Of a stretch of 64,000 nt of DNA, positions 16,445 through 25,070 are shown in pieces (position 1 is the first letter of the stretch; each line of letters begins with the position of its first letter). The notes below the pieces were generated by a model. That model had not been told where the DNA came from and ran no database searches. It was given only the letters and a program-made list of their open reading frames with translations. The stretch spans positions 212,266 through 276,265 of the forward strand of contig JALGZK010000001.1 of NCBI GenBank assembly GCA_025774935.1. The letters run 5' to 3'. The position numbers and the translations under genes are program-made. The DNA comes from a bacterium. Its GTDB lineage: Bacteria > Joyebacterota > Joyebacteria > Joyebacterales > Joyebacteraceae.

Positions 16445-17671
16445 CTACCGGTAGAGCGCCTTCAGCCTGCCCCAGGTCGTCTCCTCGACGGCCGAACCGG
16501 TCCAGTCCTCGACCCAGAAGTCGTCGAGCATGATGCCCGCGGCCCCGGTGACGCCCGGACCGCAACCGTTGTCGGTCGTGTGGAAGCTCAGTCGGAACTG
16601 GAAAGACGAGCCCGGGAGGAACGGCGAGATGTCGATCCCGGTCAGGCCCGAAGTGCCCCACCCGTCGCACTGCCCGAAGTCACCCCACCACGCGCCGGTC
16701 AGATGCCACGTCGAACCGCCGTCGACCGTGACCTCCTCGGTCCAGTAGTCATTGTCGACCGTCGGGACCTCCGCGTGGAGGAACAGGCGCATGGTGCAGA
16801 CCGTGCTGCCGGCGATGTTCACCACGGGGGAGAGGAGCGAGTTGCTGAGGTTCGGCGGGATCAGTGACGTGTCGCCGTCGTCGCCGCACCACCAGCTGTG
16901 CGGGTCGCTGTAGGCCGGGCACGACCGCGCGATCTGGTGCCACCAGTCGCCGGAGGCGGCCGGGACGCCAGGCGTGCAGAGCCCGCCTCCCTCGCCGTTG
17001 TCGTAGAAGAGGACGGTGCCGCCGTAGAAGTCGAAGACCTTGACGTTGTCGCAGTGGAAGGCCCCGCCGTCCGAGTCGTACAGGCCGTCGGCGTCCGACC
17101 ACGCTCCGTCAGAGATGAACCTGAAGCGGGCGACGAACGGGTTGTCGTACGTTCCGAGCGCGAACCCGTACACCCCGAGATCCTGCCAGCCGCCGCTCGA
17201 GCCGTCGTAGCCGCGGTTGAGGTTCACGAAGGCGCCGAGACTCTCGGCCTGGACGTAGCTGAAGTCGTAGCCTGCCTCGGAATCGTACCTGAACGCGTAC
17301 GTGAGAACGGGGTACGTGGCACCGGTCAGGTCGACCGGCGGGACGTTGAGCCTCTGGTCCCAGCCGTTCGCGTAGCCGTCTCCGCCGGCGAACTCGGGGT
17401 TCAGCTCCCCGCACCACCAGGAGTACTCACCCTCGTACGCGTAGTACGTGTCGAGGTGGAACTTCGTCGCGGCCGTCGCCGTGTTGTCGACGGACGTCCA
17501 GCCGTTCGCACCGCTCTCCATGTCGTCGAAGAAGACGACGATCGGCGTCCGCCCGTTCTTGGACGGGGCCGACGGCTTCTCCGGATAGGCGATCTCCTTC
17601 TTCGCGACGGCGGAACCGGCGACGAGGAGGAGAGCGAGCATCGACACTGCAACCAGTAGCTTTCCGTTCAT
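16445..17671 (-). CDS. Secreted protein with C-terminal WGRLKALYR tail, unknown function
   Basis: 408-residue predicted exported protein and the only convincing minus-strand gene. The signal peptide is MNGKLLVAVSMLALLLVAGSAVA. The mature part is rich in Gly, Asp and Trp and looks beta-rich, with two related blocks (FFDDMESGANGWTSVDN ... WWCGELNPEF near 45-95, and LFYDNGEGGGLCTPG ... SWWCGDDGDTS near 235-280), each reading like a carbohydrate-binding or jelly-roll module. The end, EETTWGRLKALYR, may be a sorting tail. The ATG at 17671 has AAGGAG 9 bases upstream; longer in-frame extension has no signal peptide at its start. Function not recognised. Confidence 0.75.
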   Translation of the reverse strand: MNGKLLVAVSMLALLLVAGSAVAKKEIAYPEKPSAPSKNGRTPIVVFFDDMESGANGWTSVDNTATAATKFHLDTYYAYEGEYSWWCGELNPEFAGGDGYANGWDQRLNVPPVDLTGATYPVLTYAFRYDSEAGYDFSYVQAESLGAFVNLNRGYDGSSGGWQDLGVYGFALGTYDNPFVARFRFISDGAWSDADGLYDSDGGAFHCDNVKVFDFYGGTVLFYDNGEGGGLCTPGVPAASGDWWHQIARSCPAYSDPHSWWCGDDGDTSLIPPNLSNSLLSPVVNIAGSTVCTMRLFLHAEVPTVDNDYWTEEVTVDGGSTWHLTGAWWGDFGQCDGWGTSGLTGIDISPFLPGSSFQFRLSFHTTDNGCGPGVTGAAGIMLDDFWVEDWTGSAVEETTWGRLKALYR

Positions 17672-17757
17672 CCGCGTGACTCCTTCTTCTGGTGTGGAAG
17701 ACCTGTCCTGCAGACGGCCTCGCACGGGCCGCCCGACAACAACGAACGCGCCGGGCG

Positions 17758-17787
17758 TCACACTCCCTGCCCGGCGTACACGGTCAT
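17758..17787 (-). promoter_or_regulatory. Possible leader peptide ORF upstream of the secreted-protein gene
   Basis: On the minus strand GAAAGGAG stands 9 bases before an ATG at 17787 that opens a nine-codon frame, MTVYAGQGV, ending in TGA. Its 3' end overlaps one arm of an 8-base-pair hairpin (CGCCGGGC / GCCCGGCG). It is out of frame with the main gene, which starts 116 bases further on. It could be an attenuator-type leader or chance. Confidence 0.25.
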
Positions 17788-18190
17788 GCTCTTCGTCTCC
17801 TTTCACCCCACCCCGTTCTACCGGGAAACCCCTTTGCCTGGACCGGGGGGCGTCCACGTCTACGTACTGCAATTGACGTGCCACAGGAGTTGTGCGGGCG
17901 TCCTGAATCCCGCCTAACTACTTGCACTGGACAATGTTACGCACCACTGAGGCGGAGATCGTGAGCTCCACTCGGCGCTCGCCGGCCTCTCCTTCTGCAC
18001 TCGAAGGCGCGCTGGATCGGTCCCGCTGGCTCCGACGGGCACGGAGGGTGTAACGGCCGGCGCGTGACGGCCGGGCTTCGCCACCTCTGAGCTCGCTCTC
18101 TCCGGAGCGCCCGACTCCGCCCGTCCCCGCCGCGGTCGATGGGCGAGGCACTGGCCCCTCGCCGCGGCCTCCCAGGGAAGGCGAAATGGC

Positions 18191-18219
18191 TTGACCACCC
18201 GTCAGCCTCGGGCTATTCT
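18191..18219 (+). promoter_or_regulatory. Probable promoter of selA
   Basis: TTGACC (18191-18196), a 17-base spacer, and TATTCT (18214-18219). The predicted start near 18226 leaves a leader of about 120 bases before the selA ATG at 18346. One mismatch in the -35 box; spacing is the same as in the other promoters of this window. Confidence 0.5.
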
Positions 18220-18345
18220 GTCGAGGCTCAGAGCGGCGCGCCGCAACCGCAGCGCGGGACCGCTCTTACGTCGCGCTCGCTGGGGGTCCGCCGTGCGCGG
18301 ATGCGCTCGATGGCACGCGGGGATCCCGGAACCCACCAGACGCTC

Positions 18346-19755
18346 ATGAGCAGTCACGACATCCTCAAGGCGATCCCGTCCGTCGACGAGGCCATCCGCT
18401 ACCTTGAAGGGCGCGGAGTCCTGAGCGAGCGCCCGCGTCCGCTGGTCGTACGTTCGGTCCGCGCGGCGCTCGAGAAGGAGCGGAAGGCGATACTCGCGGA
18501 GGACGGCCGCGAGGCCGCCTCCATCGAGGAAGCCAGGGAGGCCATCCTCGGGCGCCTGGAGAGAGAGGTCGAACGTTCCGCCCTCAGCGACCTCGTTCCC
18601 GTCATCAACGCCACCGGCGTCGTCGTCCACACGAACCTCGGACGGGCCCCGCTATCGCAGTCCGCGCTGGACGCCGTGACGGCGGTCGCCCGCGGGTACT
18701 CGAACCTCGAGTACGACCTGACCCGGGGGAAACGAGGCAAGCGTGACTTCCTCGTTCGGGACGCTCTCTGCGAGCTGACCGGAGCGGAGGACGCGCTCGT
18801 GGTGAACAACAATGCCGCGGCGGTCCTCCTGGCGCTCAACACGCTCGCCGAGGGGCGTGAGGTCATCGTCTCCCGAAGCGAGCTCATCGAGATCGGTGGC
18901 TCGTTCAGACTCCCCGAGGTCTTCGAGAAGAGCGGAACGCGGATGGCCGCCGTGGGAACGACGAATCGCACCCACGTCTCCGATGTCGAAGGGGCGATCC
19001 GGGGAACCACCGGCGCCATCATGGCGGTCCACTGGAGCAACTACGAAATCGTCGGATTCGTGGAGCGTGTGGGCATTCGGGAGCTCGCGCAGATCGGGGG
19101 ACGCAGGGGCATCCCGGTCATCCACGACCTCGGCAGCGGGATCCTCGTCGAGACCGATCGCATCGGTCTCCGCGGAGAGATGACCGTGGCCGAGAGCGTG
19201 AAGGCAGGGGCCACGGTGTCGACCTTCAGCGGCGACAAGCTGCTCGGCGGACCGCAGGCCGGGATCGCCGTGGGGACGGCAGACGTGATCGGACGCATGC
19301 GCGCGAACCCGCTGACCCGTGCGCTCAGGCCGGGGAAGTTGACGCTCGGCGCGCTGCAGGCGACGCTCGCTCACTACCTCGAAGACGATGCTCTCGCAGA
19401 GATCCCCGTGCTCGCCAGGATCACCGAGCCGGTGGAGTCGCTGCGTTCACGGGCGGACGCCCTGGCCTCCATCGTGGCAGGGAAGCTCGGCGACCGCGCG
19501 TCCGTCGCGACGGCCGAGGTCAAGGCGCGGGTCGGGGGCGGGGCCGCGCCCGAGCGTGAGATCCCGAGCGTGGCGCTCACGATCGCGCCCCGGACGGCGT
19601 CGCCGTCCGCAGTGGCGGCGGCGCTCCTCGAGACGAGACCCGCCGTGATCGTGCTGACGAGGGAGGACGGAATCGTCCTCGACCTTCGAACCGTCGCCCC
19701 CTCCGAGGAAGAGGCCTTGCTCGCGGCTCTAGTGGAGGCTTTCGAAGAACGATGA
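18346..19755 (+). CDS. selA: L-seryl-tRNA(Sec) selenium transferase
   Basis: 469-residue PLP enzyme that converts seryl-tRNA(Sec) to selenocysteyl-tRNA(Sec) using selenophosphate. Typical segments: NATGVVVHTNLGRAPLS (88-104), NLEYDLTRGKRGKRD (120-134), NNNAAAVLLALN (154-165), HDLGSG (260-265), and the PLP lysine K298 in TFSGDKLLGGPQAG. The ATG at 18346 gives the family length and start (SSHDILKAIPSVDE); upstream in-frame ATGs at 18301 and 18310 are possible but less conserved. No selB, selD or tRNA-Sec is in the window. It is co-directional with, and overlaps by 4 bases, the SPOR protein. Confidence 0.93.
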   Translation: MSSHDILKAIPSVDEAIRYLEGRGVLSERPRPLVVRSVRAALEKERKAILAEDGREAASIEEAREAILGRLEREVERSALSDLVPVINATGVVVHTNLGRAPLSQSALDAVTAVARGYSNLEYDLTRGKRGKRDFLVRDALCELTGAEDALVVNNNAAAVLLALNTLAEGREVIVSRSELIEIGGSFRLPEVFEKSGTRMAAVGTTNRTHVSDVEGAIRGTTGAIMAVHWSNYEIVGFVERVGIRELAQIGGRRGIPVIHDLGSGILVETDRIGLRGEMTVAESVKAGATVSTFSGDKLLGGPQAGIAVGTADVIGRMRANPLTRALRPGKLTLGALQATLAHYLEDDALAEIPVLARITEPVESLRSRADALASIVAGKLGDRASVATAEVKARVGGGAAPEREIPSVALTIAPRTASPSAVAAALLETRPAVIVLTREDGIVLDLRTVAPSEEEALLAALVEAFEER

Positions 19756-21449
19756 GCGACATGGCGTATCGCGGGACGTTCGCCTCATCCGGTGACGACG
19801 CCGGCGCCCGCCGTCTGGTGGAAGCGCAGCTCTTCGACGCGGGAGCTGCGATCGTCATCAGACACCCGGTGGAAGAGCCGGTGCTCGTCCGCCCCGTCGT
19901 CGGCGAGCTCATGTACGACTGGATGGCGGCCCTCGAGACGGAGATGGGGGGCGAGGGCGGCGGAGTGGTCTGCGTGACAGCGGCGGAGCCCACGCTCGCC
20001 GCCGCCATCGCGCGGGACGCCGCGGTCTGGTTGGGCGACCGCGGACGCCGCGTCACCCTCGTGGACGGGAGCGTCTCCGCTCCGGCCATCGGCAAGGCGC
20101 TCATGGAGGACGGCGACGAGGGACTCGTCGACGCCGTCGTCTTCGGGGTCTCGCCGCGCGCGGTCGCGCGCAGGACGCTGGCGTCGGGCATCCGCCTCGT
20201 GACAGCAGGCTCCTATCCCGTCTCTGCCCGCGCCGTCTTCGAGTCGGAGGACTTCGCCCCGACGCTACGTGCCTTCCGCGACGACGGGGTCGTCATCGTT
20301 GCGCTCGACTCTGCGCACATCGACGCCGCCCTTCCCGCCTTCTCCGCCGTGGTAGTCGCCGGACGGAGCGAGCGCGAGGTCGAGGCGATCGGGCGCACCG
20401 TCGGGACCGCGACCGGTGAGGAGCCGCCTCGGCGCGTGGCGCTGATCGTGTCGGACGACACACACGTCCCGGAGGAGACCGAGAGGCCGGCCGCAGCGGC
20501 CGAGGCCGAAGCGCCCGCACCGGCGGACGTTGCCGCCGTCAGCAGGGGCTTCGAGACGGAGAGGGTCACCGACGCATCAACGCCGGGCGAGCCGACGCGC
20601 GAAGAGCCGGTCGAGGCCGTCAGCGACGGTGCCGCGCCCTCAGAGACCCCCGCGGAGGAGGAACCTGAGGCAGGCGCCGAGGAGGCGGTGGCAGCCGATC
20701 TCGAGAGGGAGCAGGAGCGCGACCGGGAACTCGGCTTCGCCACCGAGGACGCGGAACGCAGACGGACCCCGGAACATCACCCGCCGGTCGTGATGTCGGC
20801 CGAGCGGCCCAGACGACGCCGTCCGATCGGTGTCATTCTCACGGTACTCGTCCTCGCGCTCGTCCCGGTCGTGGCACTCATCTGGTGGAGGGCGAGCATC
20901 GGGACCGGCGAGCTTCAGCCGGAGGAAGGCCCAGAGATCGTAGCAGCCGGCCCCGAGAGCCCCGGAGAGCCTCCCGGCGGAGGCGCGGACGCCGAGCAGG
21001 AGGAGGCATCCGTCTCCGGAGAGGACGACGTCGCGAAGCCCGCCGCGCAGGGCGCGGCTCAGGAGGAGCGCCCAGGGCAGACGACAGAGCGGCCCGCCGG
21101 GCAACAGCAGGAGGAGCAGGCTCCCACGACCACCGGGCCCGCCCCCGAGTCATCCCCGGCCGAGACGCTGACACCGGAGGGGTTGGTCCGGGGACCCGGA
21201 GGCCCGTACTTCGTCTTCGTGAGCTCCCACAAGCACGAAGCCGCTGCGCGTACGGAGGGAGGCGAGCTCGAGTCCCGCGGGTACGAGTCGGCCGTCATGA
21301 GCGCGGAGGTCCCGGACCGGGGCACCTGGCACCGTGTGGCCATCGCCGGCGGGTACCCGAGTTTCTCCTCGGCGCGAGAAGTCCTTGACAGGGTCAAAGA
21401 ACTCGGCTACGAAGGTGCCTGGGTTCAAAGGGTGTCCAGGAACGAGTGA
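19752..21449 (+). CDS. SPOR-domain single-pass membrane protein with uncharacterised cytoplasmic N-domain
   Basis: 565 residues. The N-terminal about 230 residues contain GVVCVTAAEPTLAAAIARDAAVWLGDRGRRVTLVDGSVS, which resembles the opening of ParA/MinD or exopolysaccharide-kinase-like Rossmann folds but has no Walker A lysine. A disordered acidic linker (about 240-345) leads to a single transmembrane helix (about 357-378, after RPRRRRP), so the N-domain is cytoplasmic. A second periplasmic Pro/Glu/Gln linker follows, ending in a SPOR domain (about 483-560, YFVFVSSHKHEAAART ... VAIAGGYPSFSSAREVL) that would bind denuded septal peptidoglycan. It lies between selA and smc; a division or envelope role is inference. 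Confidence 0.75.
   Translation: MSDMAYRGTFASSGDDAGARRLVEAQLFDAGAAIVIRHPVEEPVLVRPVVGELMYDWMAALETEMGGEGGGVVCVTAAEPTLAAAIARDAAVWLGDRGRRVTLVDGSVSAPAIGKALMEDGDEGLVDAVVFGVSPRAVARRTLASGIRLVTAGSYPVSARAVFESEDFAPTLRAFRDDGVVIVALDSAHIDAALPAFSAVVVAGRSEREVEAIGRTVGTATGEEPPRRVALIVSDDTHVPEETERPAAAAEAEAPAPADVAAVSRGFETERVTDASTPGEPTREEPVEAVSDGAAPSETPAEEEPEAGAEEAVAADLEREQERDRELGFATEDAERRRTPEHHPPVVMSAERPRRRRPIGVILTVLVLALVPVVALIWWRASIGTGELQPEEGPEIVAAGPESPGEPPGGGADAEQEEASVSGEDDVAKPAAQGAAQEERPGQTTERPAGQQQEEQAPTTTGPAPESSPAETLTPEGLVRGPGGPYFVFVSSHKHEAAARTEGGELESRGYESAVMSAEVPDRGTWHRVAIAGGYPSFSSAREVLDRVKELGYEGAWVQRVSRNE
21385..21413 (+). promoter_or_regulatory. Possible promoter for smc-ftsY
   Basis: TTGACA at 21385-21390 and TACGAA at 21408-21413 with a 17-base spacer, inside the end of the SPOR-protein gene about 45 bases before the smc start. 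The -10 box is weak, so this may be chance in coding sequence. Confidence 0.3.
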
Positions 21450-21458
21450 GGAGGTCGG

Positions 21459-24400
21459 GTGCTCCTTAAGAAGCTCGAGATCTTCGGGTTCAAATCATTC
21501 GCCCACAAGCTCTCCCTGGAGTTCGGTCCAGGGATAACGTGTGTCGTGGGGCCCAACGGCTGCGGCAAGACGAACGTGGCCGACGCCATCCGGTGGGTCC
21601 TGGGCGAGCAGAGCCCCTCGGAGCTCCGTGGGTCGAGCATGGCCGACGTCATCTTCAACGGCACGAAGAAGCGGCGGCGCCTCGGCATGGCGGAGGTGAC
21701 GCTCTCGATCGACAACTCGGAGGGTTTCCTCCCGACCGACTACTCGGAGGTCGTGATAGGTCGGCGGGTATTCAGGTCCGGGGAGAGCGAGTATCTCATC
21801 AACAAGACCGAGTGCCGGCTGCGCGACATCCGCGACCTCTTCCTCGACACGGGAATCGGAACCCGCACCTACTCGCTCATCGAGCGCAAGATGGTCGACT
21901 CCGTGCTGTCCGACTCCACGGGGCACCGGCGGTTCATGTTCGAGGAAGCCGCCGGCATCATGAAGTACAAGGTCAGGAAGCGCTCGGCGCTCAACAAGCT
22001 CGCGGCGACCGAGACCGACATGCAGCGCGTCGCCGACATCATCGTCGAGGTGGAGAAGCAGGTCCGTTCGTTGAAGCGGCAACTCGCGCAGGCCCGCCGC
22101 CACAGACGATACACCGACGAGCTCAGGGAACTCGAGATCGGTCTCGGACGGCGGGAATTCTGGACGTGGGAGTCCCAACGCGAGGAATCGGCCGCGAGGG
22201 CGGCCGAGCTCCGCAGCACGCTCGGCAAGCACCAGGGGACGGTGCAGGAGGCGGAGCGCTCGGGGCTCGGCATCCGCACGGAGCTCCGCGACAAGGAGGA
22301 GGCGCTCTCGAGCCTCGAGCTGGAGGTCAAGGACCTCGAGTCGAGATCGCGTCAGCTGGCCGACGGGCTCCTCGTCGCGCGCGAACGTCGAAGCGCCGCC
22401 GAGCGCCGCGTCAACGACCTCGACAAGGAGCTGACCGACCTTCGCGCCGATCTGTCGCTCGCACTCAAGCGCGCCGCGTCCCTCGAGGGGGAGATCGAGC
22501 AGACTGCCGGGCTCGCGCAGGAACGCGAGGACGATCTCTCGCAGAAGGACGAAGAGGCCGCCGAGATCGAGAAGAAGTACAAGCGTCTGAACGACCTCCT
22601 CGCGGGTCAGAAGCAGACGCGCCTGGCCGGCCTCGAGAGCTCCGCGGGGCTCAAGGGCGAGCTCGAGAGCTACCGCGCGCGGCTGGACGACCTCATGAGG
22701 GAGCACGTCGAGATCGAGAACTCGCTGGCGGCGGCACGGCACGCTCTCGCCGAGAAGGAGGGCGAGGTCCTCTCGGCGCTCGAGGAGGAGAAGCGCTTCA
22801 TGGGCGCTTCGCACGAGGCGAGAACCGCCGAGCACGCCCGAACGACTGCGCTGAACGACGCCAGGGAGGCCCGGCTGAAGGCGCGCGAGCTGGCGAGCAG
22901 GGTGGAAGGCGAGCTCACCGCAGCGAAGCACAAGGCGGACCTGTTGTCCGAGATCAGGGACAGCTACGGAGGCTTCCAGGACGGCGTCCGGTCGCTCCTT
23001 GCCGATCGCTCCCACAGCATCGACGGACTGCTCGGAACCGTCGCGGACCTCCTGGACGTGGATCCCAAGATGGCGGGGGCCGTCGAGGCGGCCCTGGCGG
23101 GCACCGCGCAGTACGTCGTGACGCGCGACCTCTCCACCGCGAGATCGGCCATGCACTTCCTCGCGTCGCGTTCTCTCGGGCGGGCGACGTTCCTGCCCAT
23201 GTCCGAGCTTCGCAGAATCGAGGTCTCCCGCGTCCCGGACCACGTCGTGAACGGCGACGGGGTCATCGGCCGCGCTTCCGACTTCGTCTCGTCGGAAGGC
23301 TCCTTCTCCGCGCTCGTGGGATTCCTGCTCGAGGGCATCGTCATCGTGAGGGATCTCGGTGTGGCGCTCTCGCTCGCCGAACGTCCGGAGGGGCGCGACC
23401 TCGCCTTCGTGACACCCGACGGAGAGATGGCGACCTCGGAGGGCGTGATCTCGGGAGGACGGCAGGGAAGCAACGAGGCGGGGCTCCTCCGGCGCGCCGA
23501 ACGCGTCGAGGCGGCGAAGCGGGAGATCGCGAGCCTGTCCGCTCACCTCGCGGAAGCGAGAAGAGCGGAGGCGGGGGCCGAGAAGCAGCTGACCGAAGCC
23601 TCGGGAGCCGCCCAGGCGGCGGAAGGACGCGCGGAGACTGCCGATGCCGAGCTCTGGGAAGTGAAGCGTCGTCTCACGGAGCACGAGCTCGCTAAGACCA
23701 ATCTATCCGAGCGCATCGCTGAGCTGGCAGCCCAGCGCGACGTCCTCGCGGCGCGCATGGACACGACCCGAGGCTCCATCGAGTCTCTGGCCGAGCGGCT
23801 GTCGCTCCTCTCGAAGGGGGAGGACGAGCTCGGCGAGAAGCTCGACGAGCTCGAGCGCGAGTTCAGGCGTGTAGAGCACGCGCGCACCAGGGCCATCGAG
23901 GAGGAGAAGCAGTCCGGGATCGAGGCGGCGTCGGCGCAGTCCCGGCTCACTCAGCTCAAGACCGAGCATGCGCAGCTCACGGAGACGGCGAGGAACGCGA
24001 AGAGCGCCGACGAGCGGAAGACGATAGAGCGCACGGAGCACCTGCGCACCGTCGCGGAGCTCGACGAGAGGATCGCCGCCGACGCCCGCGCGCTCGATGA
24101 GTTGAACGAGCAGAAGCGGGCGCTCGAGACCGACCGCGACGCGATGCGGGAGGCAGCAGGCGGGCTGAAGGCACAGCTCGAGAAGCTGGACGACGACACG
24201 AGGTCGTCGCGCGAGGTAAAGGACCGCGTGCAGACAGAGCTCCACGAGCTGGAGATTCGTGACACCGAGCGGCGGGGGCGTGCCGAGGCCATGCGCGACA
24301 GGCTCCGCGAGGAATACTCGATCGACATCCGCGAGATGGGAAGCCTGGAGGACGATTCCGAGGCCGAGCCGTTCGACATCGCGAAGGTACGCGAGGAGGT

Positions 24401-25070
24401 CGAGCGTCTGCGCGCGCGGCTGCGCTCGATGGGACCGGTGAATCTCCTCGCACTCGAGGAGTACGACGAGGAGAGCAAGCGTCTGGAGTTCCTCCAGGGC
24501 CAGTTCGAGGACCTGCAGAAGTCGAAGGCTTCCCTGTTAGAGGCCATCGAGAGGATCAACTCGACCGCGACGCAGATGTTCGTCGAGACCTTCAAGCTCG
24601 TCAGGGAGAACTTCATCGCGACCTTCCAGCGGCTGTTCGAGGGAGGCGAGGCGGACCTGAGGTTCCTCGAACCCGAGGACCCGCTGGAGTCCGCGATCGA
24701 GATCGTCGCCTCTCCGCGCGGCAAGCGGCTCGGTCGACTGAGTCTCCTCTCGGGCGGAGAGCGCGCTCTCACGGCCATCGCGCTTCTCTTCGCGATCTAC
24801 CTGGTCAAGCCCTCGCCGTTCTGCATCCTGGACGAGGTCGACGCTCCGCTCGACGACGCGAACGTCGAGCGTTTCGTGAAGATGCTGAAGGAGTTCTCGG
24901 AGCGCACCCAGTTCGTCATCATCACGCACAACAAGGCGACTATGCGCGCCGGCGGCCGGCTGTACGGGATCACGATGGAGGAATCGGGCGTCTCGAAGGT
25001 GGTCTCCGTACGACTCGACACGGCCGACGAAGAGGTGCAGCGTGAGGAAGCGGTTCTCGAGGCTCGCTGA
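21459..25070 (+). CDS. smc: Chromosome segregation protein SMC
   Basis: 1203-residue SMC ATPase of the chromosome-organising condensin complex. N-terminal head: KKLEIFGFKSFAHK and Walker A GPNGCGKT (31-38), then WVLGEQSPSELRG. Two long coiled coils (about 165-500 and 680-1020) flank a hinge (about 505-670) with DPKMAGAVEAALAGTAQYVV and TSEGVISGG. C-terminal head: signature LSGGERAL (about 1099) and Walker B FCILDEVDAPLDD (about 1120). The GTG at 21459 is preceded by GAGG and gives the family start. It overlaps ftsY by 29 bases. Partner genes scpA/scpB are not in the window. Confidence 0.97.
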   Translation: MLLKKLEIFGFKSFAHKLSLEFGPGITCVVGPNGCGKTNVADAIRWVLGEQSPSELRGSSMADVIFNGTKKRRRLGMAEVTLSIDNSEGFLPTDYSEVVIGRRVFRSGESEYLINKTECRLRDIRDLFLDTGIGTRTYSLIERKMVDSVLSDSTGHRRFMFEEAAGIMKYKVRKRSALNKLAATETDMQRVADIIVEVEKQVRSLKRQLAQARRHRRYTDELRELEIGLGRREFWTWESQREESAARAAELRSTLGKHQGTVQEAERSGLGIRTELRDKEEALSSLELEVKDLESRSRQLADGLLVARERRSAAERRVNDLDKELTDLRADLSLALKRAASLEGEIEQTAGLAQEREDDLSQKDEEAAEIEKKYKRLNDLLAGQKQTRLAGLESSAGLKGELESYRARLDDLMREHVEIENSLAAARHALAEKEGEVLSALEEEKRFMGASHEARTAEHARTTALNDAREARLKARELASRVEGELTAAKHKADLLSEIRDSYGGFQDGVRSLLADRSHSIDGLLGTVADLLDVDPKMAGAVEAALAGTAQYVVTRDLSTARSAMHFLASRSLGRATFLPMSELRRIEVSRVPDHVVNGDGVIGRASDFVSSEGSFSALVGFLLEGIVIVRDLGVALSLAERPEGRDLAFVTPDGEMATSEGVISGGRQGSNEAGLLRRAERVEAAKREIASLSAHLAEARRAEAGAEKQLTEASGAAQAAEGRAETADAELWEVKRRLTEHELAKTNLSERIAELAAQRDVLAARMDTTRGSIESLAERLSLLSKGEDELGEKLDELEREFRRVEHARTRAIEEEKQSGIEAASAQSRLTQLKTEHAQLTETARNAKSADERKTIERTEHLRTVAELDERIAADARALDELNEQKRALETDRDAMREAAGGLKAQLEKLDDDTRSSREVKDRVQTELHELEIRDTERRGRAEAMRDRLREEYSIDIREMGSLEDDSEAEPFDIAKVREEVERLRARLRSMGPVNLLALEEYDEESKRLEFLQGQFEDLQKSKASLLEAIERINSTATQMFVETFKLVRENFIATFQRLFEGGEADLRFLEPEDPLESAIEIVASPRGKRLGRLSLLSGGERALTAIALLFAIYLVKPSPFCILDEVDAPLDDANVERFVKMLKEFSERTQFVIITHNKATMRAGGRLYGITMEESGVSKVVSVRLDTADEEVQREEAVLEAR

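Larger units (their letters stand above)
17672..18345. other. 674-base intergenic region between divergent genes
   Basis: Holds the divergent control regions of the secreted protein (-) and selA (+). On the minus side there is a possible leader peptide (17758-17787) and a hairpin with arms 17749-17756 and 17769-17776. On the plus side is a promoter at 18191-18219. I see no tRNA-Sec, other RNA gene, repeat array or convincing additional coding region; the open frames here lack family features and ribosome-binding sites. Confidence 0.6.

Noticed and set aside
17900-18190. Search for a tRNA-Sec gene next to selA
   Set aside because: No TCA anticodon stem-loop, T arm (TTCGAxx) or CCA end could be built; only GC-rich palindromes are present.
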